64,000 nt of DNA. It comes from Sphaerobacter thermophilus DSM 20745. GTDB taxonomy: Bacteria; Chloroflexota; Chloroflexia; Thermomicrobiales; Thermomicrobiaceae. Shown here in pieces: positions 54,680-62,219 of this stretch. Every line of letters begins with the position of its first letter. Positions within the stretch are counted from its first letter, which is position 1. The notes beneath the pieces are model-generated. The model made no database searches. It had not been told where the DNA came from and worked only from the letters and a program-made list of their open reading frames with translations. The translations under genes and the position numbers were made by a program. The stretch spans positions 248,001-312,000 of the forward strand of contig NC_013524.1 in assembly GCF_000024985.1 (NCBI RefSeq), written 5' to 3'.

Positions 54680-55432
54680 ATGGCGATTGTGGGACGCTGG
54701 CCGCGGGCGATCTTCTACGATTCGAAGACGACGCTGTTCGACTGGGCCTGGAGCTGGCGCGAGGCTGCCAGAGCCTACATCGAGAAGTACGGCCTGGACA
54801 CCTCGGTCGACGACTTCGTCGAGCGATGGGTGCGTAACTTCGAGGGCTATCAGCGCATCGCCGCCTTCGGCCAGTACACCCCCATCACCGGGGTCTCGAT
54901 GAAGAACGCCCTGGCCGACACCTTCCAGCAGTACGGGGTGGACGGGGATGCCGCGACCGACATCCAGGTGTTCGAGCAACTGCAGGAGCAGGTGCCGCTG
55001 TTCCCGGACACCGAGGCGGCGCTGCTGGCGCAGAAAGAGCTGGGGGTCAAGATCATCATCTACTCGGACGTGGAAGCGAAGTACCTGCGCATGTACGTGG
55101 AGAAGTTCGAGCGCTTCCAGCCGGACCTGGTGGCCACGACGGATGAGGCGGGCTATCACAAGCCGAACCCGTGGACCTATCGCTGGGTGCTGAACAAGAT
55201 GGGGCTGGAGCCGCGGGATGTGATCTACTGTGCGGCGCCGGTGTTCGACATCCAGGGGGCGATGGCGACGGGGATGATCGCGGCGCACCTGCGGCGCAAG
55301 GAGGGGCGGCTGTCGCGGGCGACGCACACGCCGGGGGTGGTGCCGGCGGACTATGAGATTGAGAGCCTGCACGAGCTGACGACGATCGTGGAGTTCAACC
55401 GCTACCCGGAGCGCTACCGGCGGCAGGGCTAG
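54680..55432 (+). CDS. HAD-superfamily hydrolase (haloacid dehalogenase type)
   Basis: This 250-residue cytoplasmic hydrolase has nucleophile Asp14 in F-Y-D-S-K-T-T-L-F-D-W, the Ser of I-I-I-Y-S-D, and the lysine region of Y-H-K-P-N-P-W. The cap is helical, as in L-2-haloacid dehalogenases and phosphoglycolate phosphatases. In the first motif the residue two after the Asp is Lys instead of the more common small residue, so dehalogenase or phosphatase cannot be told. ATG 54,680 follows AGGAGG; the preceding dehydratase ends 68 bases before. Context suggests a step in the same pathway. Confidence 0.85.
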   Translation: MAIVGRWPRAIFYDSKTTLFDWAWSWREAARAYIEKYGLDTSVDDFVERWVRNFEGYQRIAAFGQYTPITGVSMKNALADTFQQYGVDGDAATDIQVFEQLQEQVPLFPDTEAALLAQKELGVKIIIYSDVEAKYLRMYVEKFERFQPDLVATTDEAGYHKPNPWTYRWVLNKMGLEPRDVIYCAAPVFDIQGAMATGMIAAHLRRKEGRLSRATHTPGVVPADYEIESLHELTTIVEFNRYPERYRRQG

Positions 55433-55475
55433 CGCCGACTGACCACGTCTGAACGACCTTGCGACAGGAGCGAGC

Positions 55476-56582
55476 ATGCGCGTAGGCGTGCGCGGACTGA
55501 CCGTTCGGATCGGGAACGTCACGATCTTGCAACCGGTCGACCTCGACGTGGAGGACGGGGAGTTCTTCGCGCTGCTCGGCCCGAGCGGCTGTGGCAAGAC
55601 CACCTTCTTACGGGTGCTCGCCGGCCTCGAACGTCCTGCAAGCGGCCGCGTCTGGATCGGCGACCAGGTGGTGAGCGACGCCGACGGGGTGTTCCTACCC
55701 CCGGAGGCGCGCGACGTTGGCTTTGTCTTCCAGTCGTACGCGCTGTGGCCGCACATGACGGTCTTCGAGAACGTGGCGTTCCCGCTCAAGTCGCGCGGGT
55801 GGGCCAAGGCCAAGATCCCGGAGCAGGTGGACTGGGCGCTGCGCATGGTCGGCCTGGCCCACCTCAGCTCCCGGCCGGTGACGGCGTTGAGCGGGGGCCA
55901 GCAGCAGCGGGTGGCGATCGCCCGGGCCATCGTCGCCCACCCGAAGCTGCTGCTGATGGACGAGCCGCTCTCGAATCTAGATGCCGACCTGCGCCGGGAG
56001 GTCCGCGATGAAATTCGCCGGCTGCAGCAGGAACTCCAGATCACGACGCTCTACGTGACGCACGATCAGGAGGAGGCGTTCGCCATCTCAGATCGCATCG
56101 CCGTCATGAACGCGGGTCAGATCCTCCAGGTCGGGTCGGCGAAGCAGATCTACGACGCCCCGCAGCACGCCGCCGTCGCCCACTTCCTCGGGCTGAAAGT
56201 CCTGGAGGGGGAGCTGGTCCGCGAGGGCGGCCAGGCGGCGCTGGAGATTCATGGCTCCCGTGTGCCGTGCGCGGTGCCCGACGCGCTCCCCGAGGGGCCG
56301 GTTGAGATCGCGCTTGACGCGGGGAAGCTGCGCGTGTGGCAGCCGAGAGATCCGTCGGAGGCGCCGCCCGCGGCAGCCCTCCCCGCGTTCGTGGAGCGGG
56401 TCGCGTTCTCGGGGCGCTGGGGATGGCGCGCGCGGGTGCGGCTCTGGGAGGGAGTCGCACTCGAGCTCTACACGCCGGCCGAGCTGCAGGAGGGCATGGA
56501 CGTGCTGCTCGTGGGAGAGCCGGGGTTCCTGCGCGTCGTCGGCCCAGTGGCGGCCACACCCGCAACGGCGACGACGGGCTGA
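55476..56582 (+). CDS. ABC ATPase of the FbpC/PotA type
   Basis: This 368-residue ATPase serves the fused permease of the same operon. Walker A is at 35-42 (G-P-S-G-C-G-K-T), the Q-loop is V-F-Q-S-Y-A-L-W-P-H-M-T-V, the signature L-S-G-G-Q-Q-Q-R-V-A-I-A-R-A, Walker B L-L-L-M-D-E-P-L-S-N-L-D, and the H-loop V-T-H-D-Q-E-E-A. The C-terminal 120 residues form the regulatory OB-type domain of the MalK/PotA group. AGGAG precedes ATG 55,476. The frame of the FAD gene overlaps its end only as an open-frame extension. Confidence 0.9.
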   Translation: MRVGVRGLTVRIGNVTILQPVDLDVEDGEFFALLGPSGCGKTTFLRVLAGLERPASGRVWIGDQVVSDADGVFLPPEARDVGFVFQSYALWPHMTVFENVAFPLKSRGWAKAKIPEQVDWALRMVGLAHLSSRPVTALSGGQQQRVAIARAIVAHPKLLLMDEPLSNLDADLRREVRDEIRRLQQELQITTLYVTHDQEEAFAISDRIAVMNAGQILQVGSAKQIYDAPQHAAVAHFLGLKVLEGELVREGGQAALEIHGSRVPCAVPDALPEGPVEIALDAGKLRVWQPRDPSEAPPAAALPAFVERVAFSGRWGWRARVRLWEGVALELYTPAELQEGMDVLLVGEPGFLRVVGPVAATPATATTG

Positions 56583-56677
56583 TCCCCATCACTTCGGGGA
56601 CCGAATCTCTACGTTGGGCGGGCTCGCGGCCGGCCCTCGGTCCCTTCCGAGGCCGGCGGATGCGACAGGGAGATGAC

Positions 56678-58030
56678 ATGGCCGAGAGCGTGTCTGCCGT
56701 TCGCACGGTACGGCGCAGCGACACACCGGGCATGACCGTCCAGGCGGATGTCTGCGTCGTCGGTGCAGGGATCAGCGGCACGACCGCCGCGATCATGCTG
56801 GCACGACGCGGGCACCGGGTCGCCCTCGTCGACTCCTGCACCTGGATTGGTGGGCAGGCCGTCGGTGTGCCGATCGGCACCATCGCCGGCCTCTTCTCGG
56901 CGGGGCCGAATCCGTTCCTGCTTTCCCCGGTGTTGGCTACCGAGGTACTCGATGCCCTGGCCCGGGAAGACGCTTGCTACATCCAATACTCGCGGCGGGC
57001 GCGTACCAACACTGTGGTCTACGACGAGGTTACGGCCATGCGCATCTTCGAACAGATGCTGCGGGCTGGTGACGTGCAGATCATCCTCGGTGGCGTGGTG
57101 ACCGCAGCCGATCTGGACGGCAGGCGCATCCGGGCCGTGGACGTCGCCACGCGGTTCGGCGCCTGCCGCATCGCCGCGCGCGCCTTCGTCGACGCGTCCG
57201 GGGACGCGGCGCTTGCGTGGACCGCTGGCCTGGCCTGCCGCGAGCCGACCATGGCCATCCATGGCACCCAGATGTGCGTCCTCGAAGGGGTGGTCTGCGG
57301 CGACCCCGCTGAGACGCGAGCGGTCGTCCAGCACGCCGAGGGGCTCATCCGTGAGCGGGGTGAGGCGTACGGTCTGACACGGCGGGAGGGGGTGATCTTC
57401 CTGCTGCCCTCCCGGCAGGTTGCCATCCTCAACGTCACGCACGTCGAAACGCCGCTCGACCCGGTGGCATTCTGGCACCATGGTCTGGAGGGTCGCGAGC
57501 AGGTGGAGCGAGCCATCGCGCTGCTCAAGGCGGAGTACCCCGAGGTCTTTGGGCGCGCCCACGTGCGCAGCCTCGGCCACCCCGGCATCCGTCAAACCCG
57601 GTCGATCGTGGGTATGCACATGCTCACGGTCGATGAGGTGAACGCAGGGGTGCGTTTCCCCGACGCGATCGCCCGCGTGGCCTGGCCGATCGAGCTCCAC
57701 GACACCGCGGCGGGCTACCGGTGGGAGCCTTTCCCGGATGGCCACGTGCACTACATCCCGCTCCGCTCCCTCCTCCACGCTGAGGCGGACAACCTGATCG
57801 CTACCGGGCGCTGCATCGACGCCGATCCGTTTGCGCTCTCCAGCGTCCGGGTCATGGGGCCGTGCATGGCCACGGCGGTGGCTGCGGCTGAGTGCATCGA
57901 TCTCGCCCTGTGGAGCGATTCGAGTCTCCACGACGTCGACGCCGGCAAGGTTCAGGAACGCGTCGCGCCCAACCTGGACGGCGAGTGGCCGTGGCCGCCC
58001 GATGGCGGGACGAGCGCATCCGGCGCCTAG
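56678..58030 (+). CDS. FAD-dependent oxidoreductase (PF12831 type)
   Basis: This 450-residue flavoprotein has the Rossmann motif G-A-G-I-S-G at 29-34, E/D-rich strand R-V-A-L-V-D-S, and W-I-G-G-Q-A-V-G-V-P-I-G, typical of the FAD-dependent group related to succinate dehydrogenase flavoproteins. F-V-D-A-S-G-D-A-A-L and S-S-V-R-V-M-G-P-C-M-A-T bind FAD near the end. The substrate is unknown; relatives oxidise or reduce hydroxylated rings and acids. ATG 56,678 follows GGGAG. It is the last gene of the operon, and the dCMP-deaminase gene converges on it. Confidence 0.87.
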   Translation: MAESVSAVRTVRRSDTPGMTVQADVCVVGAGISGTTAAIMLARRGHRVALVDSCTWIGGQAVGVPIGTIAGLFSAGPNPFLLSPVLATEVLDALAREDACYIQYSRRARTNTVVYDEVTAMRIFEQMLRAGDVQIILGGVVTAADLDGRRIRAVDVATRFGACRIAARAFVDASGDAALAWTAGLACREPTMAIHGTQMCVLEGVVCGDPAETRAVVQHAEGLIRERGEAYGLTRREGVIFLLPSRQVAILNVTHVETPLDPVAFWHHGLEGREQVERAIALLKAEYPEVFGRAHVRSLGHPGIRQTRSIVGMHMLTVDEVNAGVRFPDAIARVAWPIELHDTAAGYRWEPFPDGHVHYIPLRSLLHAEADNLIATGRCIDADPFALSSVRVMGPCMATAVAAAECIDLALWSDSSLHDVDAGKVQERVAPNLDGEWPWPPDGGTSASGA

Positions 58031-58197
58031 CACCTCGTCGCAGGAAGGCCGGGTGCCAAGCCACCGCATCGTCGTTCAACCCGACTCGGGGAGCGTGTCG
58101 GGACGGATCTCCCAAGTGACGGAGCCGCTGCCGTCAGTGGGATGAACGTGCCTGGTGCAGGCAGTCCTGACACCCTCGGGTCGTGCGCGCCGGCGTG

Positions 58198-58773
58198 TCA
58201 CTCTGCGTCGGTGGCTGGCGGTGCCGCGTGGCCGGTCTCGGCCGCGACTCGCCGCGGCATCGCCCAGGCTATGCGGTCGTCTGGGATGTTCACCTGCCGG
58301 ATGCCATGGGGGATCGCCTGCTGGATGCGCTCGTATTGCTCCTGGAGGTGGGCCGGGGGTTGCCACGGGTGGAGGTAATACACCGCCTCAATTTCCGCCT
58401 GCAGTAACTCCTTGAGGCAGCCGAAGCAGGGCTGCATCGTGGTATACACCACCGCCCCGCGGACGGCGATGCCGAAGCGAGCCGCGGTCAGGAGCAGGTT
58501 CTGCTCGGCGTGGACGCAGATGCACGCGTCATATCCCTGACCCGCTGGGTACCGCTCCGGATGCGCACAGCGGTCGCAGCCACCCTCATCACAGTTCTTC
58601 ATCCCCATCGGCGTGCCGTTGTAGCCGGTGGCGATCACGCGGTCCTGGAGCACCAACACCGCCCCGACGCGGCTGCCGAGGCAACTGGCCCGCTCCCGCA
58701 CGGCCATCGCGAGCCGCATGTAGTACTCGTCGCGCGCCATCCGCTCTGCCGGGGACGTCTCCTTGCTCGGCAT
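58198..58773 (-). CDS. deoxycytidylate-deaminase-family protein
   Basis: This 191-residue zinc deaminase has the active site C-V-H-A-E-Q-N (His and Glu) and P-C-F-G-C (two Cys). An N-terminal region R-M-A-R-D-E-Y-Y-M-R-L-A-M-A-V and a Cys-rich loop (C-D-E-G-G-C-D-R-C) that can bind a second zinc are as in dCMP deaminases. It would convert dCMP to dUMP, or act in competence like ComEB. ATG 58,773 follows GGGAGGAG with five bases between; M at 58,797 and 58,788 are alternatives. It is a single gene, convergent with the FAD enzyme and divergent from the nitroreductase. Confidence 0.88.
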   Translation of the reverse strand: MPSKETSPAERMARDEYYMRLAMAVRERASCLGSRVGAVLVLQDRVIATGYNGTPMGMKNCDEGGCDRCAHPERYPAGQGYDACICVHAEQNLLLTAARFGIAVRGAVVYTTMQPCFGCLKELLQAEIEAVYYLHPWQPPAHLQEQYERIQQAIPHGIRQVNIPDDRIAWAMPRRVAAETGHAAPPATDAE

Positions 58774-59028
58774 CCGGGCTCCTCCCATGTGGCTCATGCC
58801 ATCCCAACCATCTGCATCTGGGGTCGATAATACGCGATCAACCCAGACACAACGCCTGACGACCATGGGTGGGGACACGGTGTCGGGAAGCGGAGATAGG
58901 CGCTGCGACGTTGACGCAAGAAGAGGGCGGGTGCGACACGGAACCCGTGGTCAGGGGCACGTGCCGTATCATGGAGCTGGCTCCCTACCACGGTTCGTGC
59001 ACTGTGCATATGAGAGGAGATCGACATC

Positions 59029-59583
59029 ATGGGAGTAACGTCGGAGGCGGGCGCGGTGCTGGAGCAGGTCCGAAAGGTGCGCCAGGTTCGCCAGTACCGG
59101 CCGGACCCGGTTCCGGCTGAGGCCGTGGACCAATTGCTGGAGATCGCTCGGTGGACGGGTAGCTCCCGCAACACCCAGCCGTGGCACTTCATCGTGATTC
59201 GTGATAAGGAGACCCTGCGCCGGATCAGCCAGTTGCGTCCCCCGATCAATTGGGTTGCGGACGCGCCGATGGCCATCGCTATCGTGCTCGACGGGGCGAG
59301 CCAACTCAGCGAGGCATACGACGAGGGCCGCGTCACCGAGCGCCTGCTCATCGCGGCACAGATCCTCGGACTGGGAGGCGGGGTCGCCTGGTTCGGCGAT
59401 GCGTCGCAGGAGGCTGAGGCCAAGCGGATTCTCGGCATCCCGGATGACCGCACGGCCCGCTCAGTTGTCACTATCGGGTATCCGAAGTCGATTCGAGATC
59501 CCCGCCCCAACCCCGCGCGGGCCGGCCGCAAGCCAATCTCCGAGATCGTCAGCTACGAGCGGTTCGGCCAGACCAGCGCGTGA
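59029..59583 (+). CDS. nitroreductase-family FMN oxidoreductase
   Basis: The 184-residue protein shows the family's R-Q-V-R-Q-Y-R-P-D-P-V-P, W-T-G-S-S-R-N-T-Q-P-W-H-F-I-V and the dimer helix A-A-Q-I-L-G-L-G-G-G-V-A-W-F. It uses FMN and NAD(P)H to reduce nitro, quinone or halogenated rings. The family also includes RutE, but the sequence does not follow RutE, so no link to the RutB-like gene is claimed. AGAGGAG stands about ten bases before ATG 59,029. It has no partner gene; the REP-rich gap follows. Confidence 0.85.
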   Translation: MGVTSEAGAVLEQVRKVRQVRQYRPDPVPAEAVDQLLEIARWTGSSRNTQPWHFIVIRDKETLRRISQLRPPINWVADAPMAIAIVLDGASQLSEAYDEGRVTERLLIAAQILGLGGGVAWFGDASQEAEAKRILGIPDDRTARSVVTIGYPKSIRDPRPNPARAGRKPISEIVSYERFGQTSA

Positions 59584-59688
59584 TGCTGGCGGGCACGGAC
59601 AGCGGCTGTGGGGCGTCTGGCGGCGGACGTGCAGGCCCCCGTCTGTGCCCGGCACTGGTGGCGAGAAGGTTCTCAGGCCGCGGCCCGT

Positions 59689-59845
59689 GCCCGAGGTTAA
59701 ATCCCCGGGCTGACAAAGAAAAGCCCGCTGAAGCGGGCTGGTGATGGCTTCATGGAGGCGTATCCGGTTTGGCCCACCACCGGGCGCGGCGTCCCAAGTT
59801 CCTTCAGTGGGCTTCGACTCCTCGCCCGGGGAATTGTCCCCGGGC
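59689..59845. repeat. composite REP-like element (two units facing outward)
   Basis: Left unit, minus orientation: GCCCGAGG...CCCCGGGC (59,689-59,710), linker TGACAAAGAA, then AGCCCGCT-GA-AGCGGGCT (59,722-59,739). Right unit: CTTCAGTGGGCTTCGACTC followed by GCCCGGGG-AATTGT-CCCCGGGC (59,824-59,845). The middle is 60-70 bases. The plan equals that after fumC. Confidence 0.8.
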
Positions 59846-59899
59846 ACAGGTCGAGCGGCGGACACCGTGTCATGAGAATCTGAGCTCAGCTGCGATTGC

Positions 59900-59950
59900 A
59901 GCCGGCTTTAGCCGGCTTCCCCTTGTCAGCCTGGAGGTTCACCCCCGGGC
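59900..59950 (+). repeat. REP-like double-hairpin unit (copy 5)
   Basis: AGCCGGCT-TT-AGCCGGCT (59,900-59,917), linker TCCCCTTGTCA, then the imperfect hairpin GCCTGGAGG-TTCA-CCCCCGGGC (59,929-59,950). The first hairpin is identical to that at 11,153-11,170. Confidence 0.8.
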
Positions 59951-60270
59951 ACGTGCCTGACGGTGTGGAACTCTTCGCCTGGATCTGGGTCCCCTCCTCC
60001 CCTACCGCACTCCATCGACTTTCTGTTTCATGACGGCGGTCCTGACCCCGCGCTCACGTCGTCACCAGGTACCGGATTGTGCCGTCGAACTCCTGTGACA
60101 ACTCCGCTGCCCCACATCGCCGCAAACGAGCCCGCCAATTACCACGTTGAGACGTGGGCGATAGCACCAGGTTACACGGCCGTGCCACGCGCGCGGTGGT
60201 TCAGCATGTCACGACAATTGCGAATCGGACCTCCAGACGAGCCGTGTCGAGATGGGCACAGAAAAACCTG

Positions 60271-60279
60271 TGTTACAGT
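60271..60279 (+). promoter_or_regulatory. extended -10 promoter for the serine hydrolase
   Basis: TG-T-TACAGT at 60,271-60,279 forms an extended -10; no good -35 is present. The predicted leader to GTG 60,336 is about 50 bases. Confidence 0.35.
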
Positions 60280-60335
60280 GGCCGTGACGGCGATCCTCGC
60301 ATTACTTGCGAGGCTAGTGAGTAAGGGGGTGCGAC

Positions 60336-62066
60336 GTGACACAGAAACGTCTCGCGGTTCGCGTCATGGCGCTGTTCGTTCTGCTGCTGACGGCGTTCAC
60401 GGCGCCGGCCGCGGCCAGCGCGCAGGAGGATGAGCAGTGCCGGGCATTCGCCGAGACGGATCACCAGATCTGCGGCAACTTCCTGGAGTACTGGGAGGCT
60501 AACGGGGGCCTGGAAGTGTTCGGGCTTCCGGTGACCGACACGTTCCAGGAGCTCAACTGGGACACGCTGACGCAGTATCAGGTTCAGTACTACGAGCGCG
60601 AGCGCTTCGAATACCACCCGGAGAATGAGGGAACGCCGTACGAGATCCTCCTCGGCCGTCTGGGGGTCAATGTGCTCGAAGCCCGGGGGATCGATTGGAC
60701 GCAGCTCCCCAAGGCGGACCCCAGCGAGCCGTACTACATGGATGTCACCGGGCATGCGATCGCTCCTGAGTTCTGGGAGTACTGGTCAAGCCACGGCCTC
60801 GAGTTGGGTGACGAGGGGATCTCCTTCCGGGAGTCGCTGGCCCTGTTCGGCTATCCCATCACGTCGCCGGCTATGGAGCGGAACCCCGATGGGGACACCG
60901 TCCTGACCCAGTGGTTCGAACGCGCGCGCTTCGAGCTGCACGAGGACGGGACTGTGCTCCTCGGGCGCCTCGGCGCCGAGATGAACACCAACGACGGGCA
61001 GTTCGCCGTTCGTGTCCAACTCGAGTTCGACGCCACCCTCCGGAAGGCCATGGAGGATCACCAGGCCGACGGCTTCCTGGCCGGCGTCTGGTCGCCGCAC
61101 GTAGGGGACTGGCTCGGGACAATTGGGGTTGCTGATCCCATCACCGGAATGCCCTACTACCTCGACACGCACCACCGGATCGGTAGCGTCAACAAGACCA
61201 TGACGGCCACGCTGATCCTCCAACTGGTGGACGAGGGCCAGCTCAGCCTCGACGACACCATCGACCAGTGGTTCGACGGTGTCACCTATGGCGACCAGAT
61301 CACGGTCCGCATGCTGCTCAACATGACCAGCGGCATCGGCAATTTCACACTGAACCCGCGCTGGCAGGAAGACTTCTTCGCCAACCCGGAGCGCGTCTTT
61401 GATCCCCAGGAGATCGTCGCCTACGGGATCGAGATGGAGCCGAGCTTTGAACCCGGCGCGGGGTGGGAGTACTCCAACACCAACTACGTCATGCTCGGCT
61501 TGATCGTCGAAGCCGTCACCGGCCAGGACATCCGCGATCTGTACCAGGAGAGGATCTTCGAACCGCTGGGGCTCGATGAGACAACCTTCCCGGAGCCGGA
61601 CGACGCGTCGCTGCCCGAACCGTACGCCCGCGGCGTGACGTGGCAGGGGCTGCCGCCCGAGATCCGCGACGCGACAAACTGGAACCCGTCCTGGGCCTAT
61701 GCGGCCGGGCAGATGATCTCGACCGCCGATGATCTCCGCGTGTGGGCGCGCGCCCTGGCGACGGGTGAGCTGGTGAGCGAGGAAATGCACGCGGAGCAGC
61801 TCACCTGGGTACAGGTCGTGCCCGACGTGCCGGAGGTCGGGTACGGGCTCGGTATCGTGAATGACTTTGGCTGGTTGGGGCATGACGGCACGGTGTTCGG
61901 CTACGACACGGTGATGTTGTACCGACCCGATCTCGATCTCAGCCTGGTCACGCTGGCTAACTCCGATATCCCGACCGAGGAGTTGATGTGGCCGGCGCAC
62001 TCGGTGGCCGCCGGGATCATGTCCATCATCAACCGCGAGTACCCGTCGGAGGTCGTGGTCCAGTGA
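60336..62066 (+). CDS. secreted serine hydrolase (beta-lactamase class C type) with two surface repeats
   Basis: This 576-residue exported protein has a Sec signal (residues 1-28, ending A-A-A-S-A-Q). Two copies of a repeat follow: 48-110 (F-L-E-Y-W-E-A-N-G-G-L-E-V-F-G-L-P-V...Y-Y-E-R-E-R-F-E-Y...L-L-G-R-L-G) and 146-213 (F-W-E-Y-W-S-S-H-G...F-G-Y-P-I-T...W-F-E-R-A-R-F-E-L...L-L-G-R-L-G). The catalytic domain has Ser284-Val-Asn-Lys287, Y-S-N at 379-381 and G-H-D-G near residue 526. Class C-like enzymes include esterases and D-peptidases. The repeat is common in Chloroflexota exported proteins and may anchor or bind wall polymer. GTG 60,336 follows AAGGGGG. It converges on the FAD oxidoreductase. 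Confidence 0.9.
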   Translation: MTQKRLAVRVMALFVLLLTAFTAPAAASAQEDEQCRAFAETDHQICGNFLEYWEANGGLEVFGLPVTDTFQELNWDTLTQYQVQYYERERFEYHPENEGTPYEILLGRLGVNVLEARGIDWTQLPKADPSEPYYMDVTGHAIAPEFWEYWSSHGLELGDEGISFRESLALFGYPITSPAMERNPDGDTVLTQWFERARFELHEDGTVLLGRLGAEMNTNDGQFAVRVQLEFDATLRKAMEDHQADGFLAGVWSPHVGDWLGTIGVADPITGMPYYLDTHHRIGSVNKTMTATLILQLVDEGQLSLDDTIDQWFDGVTYGDQITVRMLLNMTSGIGNFTLNPRWQEDFFANPERVFDPQEIVAYGIEMEPSFEPGAGWEYSNTNYVMLGLIVEAVTGQDIRDLYQERIFEPLGLDETTFPEPDDASLPEPYARGVTWQGLPPEIRDATNWNPSWAYAAGQMISTADDLRVWARALATGELVSEEMHAEQLTWVQVVPDVPEVGYGLGIVNDFGWLGHDGTVFGYDTVMLYRPDLDLSLVTLANSDIPTEELMWPAHSVAAGIMSIINREYPSEVVVQ

Positions 62067-62119
62067 TCAAACGGTGAAAAGCCTTCGTGCGCCGGTAGTC
62101 GGGGTCTGATGACCTGGCG

Positions 62120-62149
62120 CCGCCCGGGGATGAATCCATCCCCGGGCGG
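62120..62149. terminator. perfect hairpin terminator between convergent genes
   Basis: CCGCCCGGGGATG (62,120-62,132) pairs perfectly with CATCCCCGGGCGG (62,137-62,149) around AATC. It lies between the serine hydrolase and the convergent FAD oxidoreductase. Confidence 0.7.
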
Positions 62150-62219
62150 CCCCATAGCGCGTTCACTGGCCAGGTTCTCGGTGTGATTCTTTCCTGACGG
62201 TTCCGATCGCTCTTCTCTC

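Larger units (their letters stand above)
59584..60335. other. 750-base gap rich in REP-like repeats
   Basis: The gap contains the composite element at 59,689-59,845 and a unit at 59,900-59,950. From 59,951 to 60,270 I see no gene or structure, and an extended -10 promoter at 60,271-60,279 precedes the serine hydrolase. Open frames in the gap lack sites and family resemblance. Confidence 0.6.

Noticed and set aside
59029-59583. Nitroreductase as RutE partner of the RutB-like gene
   Set aside because: The sequence does not follow RutE, lies 13 kb away and has no rut neighbours.
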